Shown here: positions 1 to 9,421 of the stretch, piece after piece
How positions within the stretch are numbered: position 1 is the first letter of the stretch
Layout of the letters: each line of letters starts with the position of its first letter
Program-made: the position numbers and the translations under genes
Notes under the pieces: generated by a model
What the model saw: only the letters and a program-made list of their open reading frames with translations
Databases searched by the model: none
What the model was told of the DNA's origin: nothing
Source of the DNA: CANKHA01 sp963750965
GTDB lineage: Bacteria; Pseudomonadota; Alphaproteobacteria; Rhizobiales; Xanthobacteraceae
Assembly (NCBI GenBank): GCA_963750965.1
Contig: CAVVSK010000013.1
Location: 124,001-188,000, forward strand
Direction: 5' to 3'
DNA: 64,000 nt

Positions 1-177
1 AAGTTTGGCCTGCGCGGCGGACTGTGGGATCTGATCGGCGCATTGAACGAAGAGCTGGAGATGCTGGGTTATCTGATCGTGGCCGTCTTCATCGGCAGCT
101 GGCTGCTCTCCATGCTGATCTACCGGCTGAAAGGCTATGACCGGATCGAAGTGGCGCCGGCTCCGGCTCAGAGCTAA
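1..177 (+). CDS. HoxN/HupN/NixA-type nickel/cobalt transporter, C-terminal end (partial)
   Basis: An open frame runs from the first base to a TAA at 175-177 and encodes the last 58 residues of a membrane protein. The end contains LRGGLWDLIGALNE, then a hydrophobic helix (LGYLIVAVFIGSWLLSMLIY) and a short polar tail. This matches the last transmembrane segment of HoxN/NixA nickel and cobalt permeases, which import Ni2+ for hydrogenase and urease. The start lies outside the window, so length and the ion-binding HX4DH motif cannot be checked. The gene converges on the tctA remnant 3 bp downstream. Confidence 0.75.
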   Translation, partial: KFGLRGGLWDLIGALNEELEMLGYLIVAVFIGSWLLSMLIYRLKGYDRIEVAPAPAQS

Positions 178-180
178 TCG

Positions 181-1715
181 TCATGCCCGGCCTGAACGTC
201 CGCTTTTGACCGGAACGAGCAGGCGCCGGCCGCGCTCGAACAGCGCCGAGATCACCGGCCAGAACAGCAGCACGATCGCCAGCGTCGTGATCGAGCCGAC
301 CAGGCCGTTCGACCAGAACACCTTCATGTCGCCGCCGGAGCCGATCATCGACAGGCGGAACGCATCCTCGGCGCGGTTGCCGAGCACCAGCGCCAGCGTG
401 AACGGCGCCAGCGGAATGCCGATCTTCTTGAAGACATAGCCGACGACGCCGAACCGCAGCATCAGCCAGATGTCGAACATCGCGTTCTGGATCGCGATAG
501 GCGCCGATCGCGCAGGACACCACGATCATCGGCGCGACCGCGGCGAACGGCACCCGCAGGATCGGAGGCAAAGATCGGCACCGTCGTCAGCACCAGCACG
601 AGGCCGACGACATTGCCGAGATACATCGAGGCGATCAGGCCCCAGACGAAATCCTTGTGCTCGACGAACAGCAGCGGGCCGGGGTTGAGGCCCCACACCA
701 TCAGCCCGCCGAGCAGGATCGCCGCGGTGCCGGAGCCGGGAATGCCGAGCGCCAGCATCGGCAGCAGCGCCGCGGTGCCGGAGGCATGCGCCGCGGTTTC
801 CGGCGCGAACACGCCCTCGATGCGGCCCTTGCCGAAGCTGTTCGGGTCCTTGGAAAAGCGCTTGGCGAGGTTGTAGCCCATGAAGGACGCCGCGATCGCG
901 CCGCCCGGCGTGATGCCGAGCCAGCAGCCGATGAAGGAGGAGCGCAGCAGCGTCACCCAGTATTTCGGCAGGTCCTTCCAGACCGCCAGCACCACGCGCA
1001 AGCGTGATGCCGGCGGCATGGCCGCGCAGCGCCAGCCGCTCCTCCATGGTGAGCAGGATTTCGCTGATGCCGAACAGGCCGATCACGGCGACCAGGAAAT
1101 TGACGCCGCGCAGCAGTTCGGTGGAGCCGAAGGTCATGCGCAACTGGCCGGACACCGTATCCATGCCGATGCCGGCGAGCAGCAGGCCGAGCGACATCGA
1201 GATGACGGTCTTGTGCTTGGCCTCGCGGCCGAGCCCGACGAAGGAGCAGAAGGTCAGCAGATAGACCGCGAAGAATTCCGGCGGTCCGAATTTCAGCGCG
1301 AAGCGACGAGATCATCGGCGCCAGGAAGGTGATCAGCATCACCGCGACCAGCGAGCCGATGAAGGACGAGGTGAAGGCCGCGGTCAGCGCTTCGGCCGCC
1401 CTGCCCTGCTGCGCCATCGGATAGCCGTCGAAGGTGGTCGCCACCGACCAGGCCTCGCCGGGGATGTTGAACAGGATCGAGGTGATGGCGCCGCCGAACA
1501 GCGCGCCCCAATAGATGCAGGACAGCATCACGATCGCCGAGGTCGGATCCATGGTGAAGGTCAGCGGCAGCAGGATCGCGACGCCGTTCGGCCCGCCGAG
1601 GCCCGGCAGCACGCCGACGAAAATGCCGAGCACCAGCCCGACCATCATCAGCGCCAGCGTCTTCCAGGTCAGCAGCACGGCGAAGCCCGTGCAAGAGGAG
1701 GCCGAGAGCTTCCAT
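181..1715 (-). pseudogene. tctA: tctA-type tripartite tricarboxylate transporter large permease, frame broken at about five places
   Basis: TctA is the roughly 500-residue, 12-helix permease that, with TctB and the periplasmic receptor TctC, imports carboxylates. Pieces in different frames align end to end with a whole TctA: an N-terminal part with the GVLPGLGGPNG signature, a middle with LGITPGGAIAASFMGY and LALGIPGSGTAA, and a C-terminal part ending in a charged tail. The total span fits the family length. The natural start is ATG at 1715 (MEALGLLLHG), 14 bp after the tctB stop. Restoring the frame requires removing one base near 1686, 1303, 1001, 563 and 495. Coding between breaks is clean, so these may be sequencing insertions rather than decay. 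Confidence 0.8.
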
Positions 1716-1729
1716 GACGTTAGCTTCGC

Positions 1730-2281
1730 CTAGCGGCCGAGGGCCGCTTCGAGCGGCCCCTTTGGCATGATGACGTCGAAGGCGACGTCGAAGGTCGATG
1801 AACATCGCGGCGGTGAACACGAAGGCGGTGAGCAGCGACTTCCACAGCGCGATCTTGCCGACCAAGCGCATGAAGCCGGCGATCAGCAGGAAGCTCGCGA
1901 CATAGATCCCGAGCAACTGCATGGCGAGGCAGAACAGCAGCGTCGGCACGAACACCTGCAGCACGCGGCGAAGCTGCGCCCGCGTGACGAAGGACTTCGG
2001 CGGCTTCCTTGCGCGACAGGAACGCGGCGACCGAGGCCATAGAGGCTGGCGCCGCCGAGGATGACCGAGAGATAGAACGGAAAATAGCCGGCCTGCGGGC
2101 CGGTCGAAGGCCCAGCGGCATGCCGGTGCGCCAGTTGTCGAAGCCGAGTCAGCGCCGCGAGCGCCGAGCAGCAGCAGCGACACGACCACGTCGACGGTGC
2201 GGATGCTGGTCACCGCAGGCGAATTGGCTTCGCCGGCGCGGTCGGATCCTCGACGACGATTTCGATTTCGGATTTGGACAT
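1730..2281 (-). pseudogene. tctB: tctB-type small permease subunit, heavily frameshifted
   Basis: TctB is the small, four-helix subunit of tripartite tricarboxylate transporters, usually 150-180 residues; this span of 184 codons fits. A conserved-looking N-terminal stretch (SIRTVDVVVSLLLLG), a middle reading GPQAGYFPFY and SVILGGASLYGL, and a C-terminal hydrophobic segment (LLIAGFMRLVGKIALWKSLL) are found in alternating frames. I count at least six single-base shifts, several of them an extra G after CGAA on the plus strand (near 1793, 1996 and 2107). The proposed start ATG at 2281 begins MSKSEIEIVVEDP. The shift just after it is ambiguous: it needs two extra bases or one missing base. Confidence 0.7.
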
Positions 2282-2308
2282 GGAGCGATTGCTGGGACCA
2301 CAAAATTC

Positions 2309-2332
2309 GATGCCCCGCTCTCGCGGGGCATC
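2309..2332 (-). terminator. Intergenic stem-loop between tctC and tctB
   Basis: A perfect 10-bp inverted repeat (GATGCCCCGC / GCGGGGCATC) with a 4-base loop lies between the tctC stop and the tctB start. On the minus strand it is followed by GAATTTTG, a weak T tract. Such hairpins after a binding-protein gene commonly end or stabilise part of the transcript, so the receptor is made in excess over the permease. That role is inferred. Confidence 0.6.
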
Positions 2333-2346
2333 ACGGTGTCATCGGA

Positions 2347-3351
2347 TTATTGGGCGACAAAACCCGCTTCGGTCATCAGGCCTTTGTTGAGCTTGTCGTC
2401 CTCTTCGAGGAACTTCACCATGTCCTTGCCGGTGAGGAAGACAGGCTTGAGCGCCTGCTTCTCCATGTAGTCCTTGTATTCCGGCGTCTGCGTCACCTTC
2501 TTGAACAGGTCGACGTAGAACGCCGTCTGCTCCGCCGTGACCTTGCCGGGCAGGAACATGCGCGCGCAGCATCAGATACTGCACGTCGAGGCCCTCCTCC
2601 TTGCAGGTCGGGATGTCGTTCCAGGACTGCGTTTCGGTGACCTTGGTCTTGTAGGCGATGCGCTCCTTGTCGAACACGCAGAGCGCGCGTACCTGACCGG
2701 CGCGCCAGACTTCGAGATTCTCCGACGGATTGTTGACGTTGGCCTGCGGTGTGGTTGCCGACCAGCTGCGTCGCCGCCTCGCCGCCGGACTTGTAAGGCA
2801 GATAGGCGAACTTGGCGCCGGTCTTCTTCTCCATGAACACGGTGAGGACGTGATCCTCGCGCTTGGAGCCGGTGCCGCCCATCTTGAACGGCGGGCTGGC
2901 GGCCTTGGCGGCGTCGACGAATTCCTTCACCGTTTTGTACGGCGCGTCGGCATTGTCCCACAGCACGAACTGGTCGAAGCGCGACGACGACGACCGGCGT
3001 CAGCTCGCGCCAGTTGAACGGAATCTTGGCCGACAGCGGCAGCATGTAGATCAGCGAATAGGCGATCAGCACCTTGTTGGCGTCGCCTTCGCTCGACTTC
3101 ATGTACATCAGCGCTTCGGCGCCCGATGCGCCGCCCTTGAGCGACACGACCATCGGCTGCTTCATCAGATTGTTCTTCTGGATCGCGGCCTGCATCATGC
3201 GCGCCATCTGGTCGGAAGCGCCGCCGGCGCCGGCGGCGACGACGATCTCGACCGGCTTGGTCGGCTCCCAGGCCGCAGAGGCGCTGCCTGTCGCGAGCAT
3301 CAAGCTAAGTGCGGCAGCCCCGCACAGGCGGGACGCGGTCAACATGGTCAT
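2347..3351 (-). pseudogene. tctC: tctC/Bug-type tripartite tricarboxylate transporter receptor, three frameshifts
   Basis: This is the periplasmic receptor of the tct operon. ATG at 3351 is preceded by GGAGGAAAG and begins a signal peptide (LCGAAALSLMLATGSASA), followed by the Bug-family opening WEPTKPVEIVV and AGAGGASDQMAR. Later pieces in other frames carry GGTGSKREDHV, LPYKSGGEAATQLVGNH and the NNPSENL motif. Removing one base each near 2979, 2742 and 2561 restores a protein of about 330 residues ending MTEAGFVAQ, the normal size. The first shift is again an extra G after CGAA. The gene is first in a minus-strand operon with tctB and tctA. The ligand, probably a carboxylate, is unknown. 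Confidence 0.8.
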
Positions 3352-3505
3352 GGCTTTCCTCCTCGGAGTGCGTGATTGCCGTTTTGCCAGCGGCTTTCCG
3401 ATGCCGCTTTTTCGTGGCCTAGATTGCCTGCTTATTCTCCCGGAATTCAAGGGAATTCGGGTCATCCGTTGGCCACTCGCAGGACCGTCCGGTCAGTTTC
3501 CGTGC

Positions 3506-3625
3506 GCCGCCGCGGCGATCATTCTCGTCGTCCCGATCGTCTTGCCGCTGGTCATAGCCGCCGGGATCGATCCGGTGCATTTCGGCATCATCGTCACGCT
3601 CAATCTCGCCATCGGGCAGCAAACG
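3506..3625 (+). pseudogene. Fragment of a TRAP transporter large permease (DctM) C-terminus
   Basis: About 38 codons read AIILVVPIVLPLV followed by GIDPVHFGIIVTLNLAIGQQT, which closely matches the highly conserved late segment of DctM, the 12-helix subunit of TRAP carboxylate transporters. Similarity stops abruptly after GQQT, where DctM normally continues with two prolines, and no upstream DctM sequence is visible. It therefore looks like a relic of a deleted carboxylate transporter rather than a gene. Its position next to another carboxylate transporter supports past rearrangement here. Confidence 0.65.
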
Positions 3626-3715
3626 GAGCGGATCTGCGGCCAAACGGCTATGCCTGTTTGCAGCGTCGAAATTTCCCCTAGACTTCACGCCCGGCGCCGG
3701 TCTAAGAATTCGGCC

Positions 3716-3835
3716 ATGGAAAACATCCTCAGTCTCGTCGGCGAATACTGGCCACACCTCCTCGGCTTTTCCTTTTTTGCCATTATGGCCTTCAACGCCC
3801 GCTCCTGGTTCAAGGAGCGACGGGCGCAAGGTTGA
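3716..3835 (+). CDS. Possible small membrane protein, 39 residues, unrecognised
   Basis: ATG at 3716 opens a 39-codon frame: a short acidic start (MENILSLVGEYW), one hydrophobic stretch (PHLLGFSFFAIMAFNA) and a basic tail (FKERRAQG). This is the plan of a single-pass membrane micropeptide with its C-terminus in the cytoplasm. I see no convincing ribosome-binding site. The frame is continuous with the DctM fragment upstream, so it could equally be chance coding in relic DNA. Confidence 0.3.
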   Translation: MENILSLVGEYWPHLLGFSFFAIMAFNARSWFKERRAQG

Positions 3836-4009
3836 CGGCAGAGGGGCCTCGATCCCGCTAGCCGCTGCCTGATCAGAAACGTTCGCGTGCTGAGCGCGGA
3901 CGAAAGCCGGCGCTTGCCTGGCGGCGATTTGATCATCTCCGAGCCCGGCCCGAGCGGTACCGCGGCCGATGCGGCTCGCTGCCTTTGCAGCTGAGATAAA
4001 ACTGGACGG

Positions 4010-6956
4010 TCAGATCCCGCGCGCCGCGGCGACACTCATCGCCAGCACGCGCGCGACATGGATGGCCTCGCGTCCCGCGCCATCCTGGATCTGATGCCGG
4101 CAGGAGGTGCCGTCGGCCACCACCAGCGTGCCGTGCGTCGCCTTGCGCACCGCCGGCAGCAGCGACAATTCGCCCATGGCGAGCGAGACATCGATGTTGT
4201 CGGCGCCGATAGCCGAACGACCCGCCATGCCGCAGCAGCTTGAGTCCACGGTCTCGACATCCAGCCCCGGTACGAGCTTGAGCGTTGCCTCCACCGCGCC
4301 CATGGCGCCGAAGGATTTCTGGTGGCAATGGCCGTGCAACAGCGCCTGTCTGGCCACAGGCCGGAGCGCCAGTTTCAGCCGCCCGGCTTGCGCCTCGCGC
4401 GCCAGGAATTCCTCGAACAGCATGAGCATTGGCGGCAAGGCGCTGCGACGCGTCGCCCGGAATAATCGCGGGGATTTCATCGCGGAAGCCAAGGATGCAG
4501 CTTGGCTCCAGTCCAACCACCGGAACGCCGCGCGCGAGATAAGGATCGAGTGCGGCCAGCACGCGTTCGGCTTCCTTGCGCGCCTCATCGACCAGCCCAA
4601 CCGCAAGAAATGTGCGGCCGCAGCAGAGCGGGCGCGCTTCCTCATCGACCGGTGCCGCAACATGCACGCGATAACCGGCGGCCTGCAGCACCGACAAGGC
4701 GGCGTCGAGATTCTCACGCTCGAAATAGCGGTTGAAGGTATCGGCGAAGAGAACGACCTCGCCCGCTGCTCCGGCCGTCTGGCCGTGTTTGGGTTGCTCA
4801 AAGATATTGCGCCGCCATTTCGGAAGTCTGCGCCGCGCGCTGAAATCCGCGACGACTTCGGACAGCTTCGCCGCGCCGGGAATAACGTCGCGCAGATTGA
4901 GCAACCAAGACAGCCGGCTGGCATAGGGCGCGTAGCGCGGGAGATAGCCGACGAGCTTGTCGTGCAAGGAAAGTCCATACTTCGCCGCGCGGGCCGCCTG
5001 CACCTCGATCTTCATGCGCGCCATATCGACGCCGGTGGGGCATTCGCGCCGGCAGGCTTTGCAGGAAACGCAAAGCTTGAGCGTCTCCGCCATATCGTCG
5101 GAAGAAAGCGCGTCGGGCCCAAGCTGACCGGTGATGGCCAACCGCAGCGAGTTCGCCCTGCCGCGGGTGACGTCACGCTCGTTCTTGGTCACGCGATAAG
5201 ACGGGCACATGACGCCGCCGGAAAGATTGCGGCAGGCGCCGTTGTTGTTGCACATCTCCACAGCGCCCTGAAAGCCGCCGCCCACGCCGGGATAGGCCGA
5301 CCAGTTCAGTTGGGTTGTCAGGGGTGTCGGGTGATAGTCCGGACCGTAGCGCAGCACGTTGCGGTCATCGAATTTCGGCGCCCGCACGATCTTGCCGGGA
5401 TTGAACAAGCCGTTGGGATCAAAGCGGTCCTTTACTTCTTCGAAAGCCTGCACCAGCCGCGTGCCGAACATCGGCTCATGGAATTCCGAGCGCACGATGC
5501 CGTCGCCATGCTCGCCGGAATGCGAGCCCTTGTAGGCGCGCACCATGGCAAATGCCTCTTCGGCAATACCGCGCATCGCCTTGAGGTCGTTGTCGAGCCG
5601 CAGATTCAGCACCGGCCGCACATGCAGGCAGCCGACCGAGGCATGCGCATACCAGGTGCCGCGGGTGCCGTGTTTTTCGAAAATATCCGTCAGCCGGGCG
5701 GTGTACTCCCCGAGATGTTCGAGCGGGACCGCGCAATCCTCCACAAAGGAGATCGGCTTGCGCTCTTCCTTCATAGACATCATCACATTGAGGCCGGCGG
5801 TGCGCACGTCGGTGATCGCGGCCTGCAGCTTAGGATCGAGTATCTCGACCACGCCGCCCCAACGCGCGCCGCTCTTGTCCCAGCCGAAGCCGAGATCGCC
5901 CATCACCTCGCCCAGGCGGCGCAGGCGGCGCAGGTTTTCTTCGTGATCGTCCTCGCCGAATTCCACCAGCAGGACGGCGTCGGGTTCGCCACGCACGAAT
6001 TGTTCCAGCGTAGGCCGAAACATGGCGATGTGACTCGCCAGCTCAATCATCGTGCGGTCGATCAGCTCCACCGCAATCGGACCTAACCGCACGAGATGTT
6101 GCGCGCTATCCATCGCGGCGTGGAAGCTGCCGAAATGGCAGGCGCCCACCGCGCGCTTGCCGAGCAGGGGCGAGAGCTTCAATTCGATCCGGGTGGTGAA
6201 GGCGAGCGTGCCCTCGGAGCCGATCAGGATATGCGCGAGGTTCGGGTCGTTATTGCCTGGCAGGAAGGAATCGAGGTTATAGCCGCCGACCCGGCGCTGC
6301 ACCTTGGGAAAGCGCTTTTCGATCTCGTCGGCCTCACGCGCGCCAATGGCCAGCAGCTCGCGCGCGAGCGGCTGCAGCGGGGAAGTGGCCGGAAGGCTTG
6401 AAAGATCCGGCGCCACCGGGCCGAAATGCGCGTTTGCGCCATCGGGCAGGACTGCATCGACGGACAGCACGTTCTCCTTTGTGTTGCCGTAGCGCAGGGA
6501 GCGGGCGCCGCAGGAATTGTTGCCCACCATGCCGCCCAGCGTGGCGCGCGAGGCGGTCGAGATATCGACCGGAAACCATAAGCCATGCGGTTTTAGCGCG
6601 CGGTTGAGTTCGTCCAGCACGATGCCCGGCTCCACCACGCAGCGGCGGCCGGCGACGTCGAGCTCAAGGATGCGCGTGAGATGCCTGGAGCAATCGATGA
6701 TCAGCGAGTCATTGATGGTCTGGCCGCATTGCGAGGTGCCGCCACCGCGCGGGGTGACGCTGACGCCTTCCGACCGGGCAACGGCAAGCGCGCGCTCGGC
6801 TTCCGCTATGCTCCGCGGTACCACGACCCCGAGCGGCACGATCTGGTAATGGGATGCATCGGTTGCATAGCGCCCGCGGGTGAAGCGGTCGAAATGCACC
6901 TCGGGCAATTCGGCCTTCAGCCGCCGTTCCAGGCCCGGCATATGCGCTACAGCCAA
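4010..6956 (-). CDS. FAD-linked oxidase / Fe-S fusion, D-2-hydroxyacid (D-lactate or glycolate type) dehydrogenase; one frameshift
   Basis: A fused dehydrogenase of about 980 residues. Order: FAD-binding domain of the vanillyl-alcohol-oxidase fold (PRGGGTSQCGQ, GGMVGNNSCGARSLRYG), FAD-oxidase C-terminal domain (HASVGCLHVRP, SGEHGDGIVRSE), a cysteine-rich linker, a 4Fe-4S ferredoxin-type motif (CVSCKACRRECP) and a GlpC/GlcF-like CCG domain (HGHCHQKS, DSSCCGMAG). Such proteins oxidise D-lactate, D-2-hydroxyglutarate or glycolate and pass electrons to quinone or cytochrome c. The frame breaks at about 4424, where one extra base joins NAHAV to MLFEEFLA; the true C-terminus ends at 4010. The first start is TTG at 6956; ATG at 6941 is a reasonable alternative. 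It is divergent from the aminotransferase gene. Confidence 0.85.
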
Positions 6957-7224
6957 ATCAAGCCTCGTCTGTAAGGGCTGTTATTACGGTTCGAAACGGC
7001 CGATCCACGCAAGGGCAGGATCAGAATTGTGGTCACCGAATTTACGTCCGATCGTGCGGTAGCTCTAAAACCTGGCGTAAAAATCTTATCGGCGAACCGG
7101 TTCCCACTTCGCCGGATTATGCGCTAAGCCATTAGTCCAACGGCTCTTGACCCGACTGTCGCATTCATAGTTCAACCCCACAAGATATCCGGCGGGCAGC
7201 CCCCGCACACAAGGGACTACTGCA

Positions 7225-8430
7225 ATGGCGAAGAATTCCTCCCGTCCAATCGGCCGGCATTTCCTGCATATTCCAGGCCCCACGCCGCTTCCCGACCGCG
7301 TGCTGCGGGCAATGGATACGCCGATCATCGACCATCGCGGGCCGGAATTCGCCAAGCTCGCCAAGCGCTGCCTCGACGGCATCAAGACCATATTCAAGAC
7401 CACCAACCCGGTGATCATCTACACCGCCACCGGCACCGGCGCCTGGGAAGGCGCGCTGGTCAATACGCTCTCGCCCGGCGACCGCGTGTTAATCGTCGAG
7501 ACCGGGCAGTTCGCTCTGCTGTGGAAAAACATGGCGGCGAAATACGGTCTCGTTCCGGAGGGCATTTCGACCGACTGGCGGATCGGCGCCGACCCCGCAG
7601 CGATCGAAGCCAAGCTGCGCGATGACAAGAACCACGAGATCAAGGCGGTCTGCGTCCTGCACAATGAGACCGCAACCGGCTGCCTCTCGCCCGTCGCCGA
7701 GATCCGCAAGGCCATCGATCGCGCCAAGCACCCGGCGCTCTATTTCGTCGATACGATCTCTTCGCTGGCTTCCGCCGACTATCGCCACGATGAATGGGGC
7801 GTGGACGTCACCATTGGCGGCGCACAGAAGGGCCTGATGCTGCCGCCCGGCATGTCATTCAATGCCGTGAGCGACAAGGCGCTGGCGGCGTCGAAGACGG
7901 CCAAGCTGCCGAAGTCGTTCTGGGCATGGGACGAGATGATCGCCATGAACAAGAGTGGCTTCTTCCCCTATACCCCGGCGACGCAGATGCTGCACGGTCT
8001 CGCCACTGCGATCGACATGCTGCACGAGGAAGGGTTGGAAAACGTCTTCGTCCGCCACAACCTCTTGGCGGAAGCGACGCGCCGCGCGGTGCGGGCTTGG
8101 GGGCTGGAGATCATCTGCCGCGACTCAAAATATTATTCCCCGACGGTGACCGGCGTGCTGCTGCCCGAAGGGCACAACGCCGACGCCTTCCGCAATCTGG
8201 CGCTGGAACGTTTCAACATTTCCTATGGCACGAGCTTCGGACCTTTCGTCGGGCGGTATTTCCGCATCGGCCACCTCGGCGACACCAACGAACTGATGCT
8301 GATGGGTGCGCTCGCGGCCACTGAAATGACGCTCGCGCTCGCCGGCATTCCGTTCAAGAAGGGCGGCGTGCAGGCGGCGATGGATTACATCGTCTCGGCC
8401 GAGAAGCCGGCGCGGGCGGCCGCCGAGTAG
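7225..8430 (+). CDS. Class V aminotransferase, serine--glyoxylate / alanine--glyoxylate type
   Basis: This 401-residue PLP enzyme belongs to the AGT/SGA group, which moves the amino group of serine or alanine to glyoxylate. Visible family features are the N-terminal HIPGPTPLPDRVLRAM, the DHRGPEF segment, TATGTGAWEGAL near the cofactor, HNETATG, the aspartate in FVDTISSLAS and the Schiff-base lysine K202 in GGAQKGLMLPPG. The C-terminal RIGHLGDTNE is typical of the group. The start ATG at 7225 follows AAGGGA. Its divergent neighbour is an FAD/Fe-S hydroxyacid dehydrogenase that could make glyoxylate, so the two may recycle C2 compounds; that link is inferred. Confidence 0.88.
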   Translation: MAKNSSRPIGRHFLHIPGPTPLPDRVLRAMDTPIIDHRGPEFAKLAKRCLDGIKTIFKTTNPVIIYTATGTGAWEGALVNTLSPGDRVLIVETGQFALLWKNMAAKYGLVPEGISTDWRIGADPAAIEAKLRDDKNHEIKAVCVLHNETATGCLSPVAEIRKAIDRAKHPALYFVDTISSLASADYRHDEWGVDVTIGGAQKGLMLPPGMSFNAVSDKALAASKTAKLPKSFWAWDEMIAMNKSGFFPYTPATQMLHGLATAIDMLHEEGLENVFVRHNLLAEATRRAVRAWGLEIICRDSKYYSPTVTGVLLPEGHNADAFRNLALERFNISYGTSFGPFVGRYFRIGHLGDTNELMLMGALAATEMTLALAGIPFKKGGVQAAMDYIVSAEKPARAAAE

Positions 8431-8586
8431 CGTCCGCAGCACCTTGCGACCAATGGCCGGAAAAGGCGCGCGCCGAGTGCCGCGCGACGCCGACGCCTGC
8501 GTATGAGCCGATTGCTAGAGGTTCCTCCCCGTTTTTCGTCTTCATATGAAATTACTTTCTCTTTTCTCGGCGACATCAACTCCTAT

Positions 8587-8603
8587 ATAGAAAAATATGC
8601 TAT
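8587..8603. promoter_or_regulatory. Dyad ATAG-N9-CTAT just upstream of cysH, possible operator
   Basis: A 17-bp dyad with ATAG and CTAT arms sits in a distinctly AT-rich island and ends 20 bp before the cysH start, where a repressor would cover the promoter. Sulfur-assimilation genes in Rhizobiales are often controlled by an Rrf2-type or LysR-type regulator. Which regulator would bind here is unknown, and the arms are short. Confidence 0.35.
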
Positions 8604-8623
8604 TTTGTGATGTTTAGGGCGCC

Positions 8624-9346
8624 ATGAACGCCAACCTGAAGGCCGTCGAAGCGGCCAAGCTTAGTGAAAAACTGGCAGAGGCGACCCCGGCGGCGATCGT
8701 CGCGGAGGCGCTGCACAGCGTTGGCCGCGGCCGCGTCGCGGTGGCGTCTTCCTTCGGCATCGAGTCCGCAACGCTGTTGAAGATCGTCGCCGACGTCGAT
8801 CCTTCAATCCCGGTTGTCTTTCTCGATACCGGCTGGCTGTTTCCCGAAACTCTCGCCTATCGCGACACGCTGATTGGTCGTCTGGGGCTCACCGACGTGC
8901 GCACGATCACGCCATCAGCCGCGGCATTGGCGCAGAAGGATCCGGCGCGCGATCTCTGGGCCGTTGATCCGGACGCCTGCTGCTATTTGCGCAAGGTCGA
9001 GCCACTTGGTGATGTGCTCAATGACTTCGATGCCTGGATCAACGGGCGCAAGCGTTATCAGGGCGGCCAGCGCAGCGGCATTCCCGCTGTGGAAGTCGAA
9101 GGCTCGCGGCTGAAATTCAACCCGCTTGCGCGCATCACCCCTGCCGAAATCACCAAGATGTTCAAGAGCTGGAACTTGCCGCGTCATCCGCTGGCGGGAC
9201 AAGGCTTCACCTCGCTCGGCTGCATGCCCTGCACCCGCCGCACTAATCCCGGCGACTCCGCGCGCGCCGGCCGCTGGGCCGATAGCGAGAAAACCGAGTG
9301 CGGCATCCACACCCGCATGCCGCTGATAGACGGCGCTGGTATCTAG
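8624..9346 (+). CDS. cysH: Adenylylsulfate / phosphoadenylylsulfate reductase CysH
   Basis: Cytoplasmic reductase of assimilatory sulfate reduction, converting APS (or PAPS) to sulfite with thioredoxin as donor. The 240-residue length is normal. The PP-loop-type fold shows ASSFGIESATLL and FLDTGWLFPETL. The paired cysteines (CCYLRKVEP and GCMPCTR) are the ligand set of the [4Fe-4S] APS-reductase subtype, and the C-terminal ECGIH carries the catalytic cysteine. APS rather than PAPS is therefore the likely substrate. It stands alone, with an AT-rich promoter region upstream and a strong bidirectional terminator downstream. Confidence 0.92.
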   Translation: MNANLKAVEAAKLSEKLAEATPAAIVAEALHSVGRGRVAVASSFGIESATLLKIVADVDPSIPVVFLDTGWLFPETLAYRDTLIGRLGLTDVRTITPSAAALAQKDPARDLWAVDPDACCYLRKVEPLGDVLNDFDAWINGRKRYQGGQRSGIPAVEVEGSRLKFNPLARITPAEITKMFKSWNLPRHPLAGQGFTSLGCMPCTRRTNPGDSARAGRWADSEKTECGIHTRMPLIDGAGI

Positions 9347-9370
9347 CCGCCGTTGCTTTGAGGAAAAGGA

Positions 9371-9400
9371 AAAGGCCGCATCCTTCGATGCGGCCTTTTT
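9371..9400. terminator. Bidirectional rho-independent terminator
   Basis: A perfect 12-bp stem (AAAGGCCGCATC / GATGCGGCCTTT) with a CTTC loop is followed by T residues on the plus strand. On the minus strand it is followed by TTCCTTTTCC. It separates the convergent cysH and ThDP-enzyme genes. Confidence 0.88.
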
Positions 9401-9421
9401 GTTTGAAGCCTCGCCCTTCGC

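Larger units (their letters stand above)
3352..4009. other. Mostly non-coding gap with decayed gene fragments
   Basis: This 658-bp stretch separates tctC from the FAD/Fe-S dehydrogenase. It holds a TRAP permease fragment and a possible 39-residue ORF, both listed separately. Plus-strand bases about 3870-3990 read LIRNVRVLSADE in an open frame, which resembles the start of an amidohydrolase but is too short to rely on. The tctC promoter should lie just above 3351; I could not identify clear -35/-10 boxes. Confidence 0.5.

Noticed and set aside
3870..3990. Short frame beginning LIRNVRVLSADE, like an amidohydrolase N-terminus
   Set aside because: Only about ten residues resemble the family, and such starts arise by chance; not listed as a gene.
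4107..6086. 659-codon plus-strand open frame
   Set aside because: It is exactly antisense to the FAD/Fe-S dehydrogenase, whose minus-strand frame carries clear domains; the plus-strand protein has no recognisable features and is a product of high GC content.
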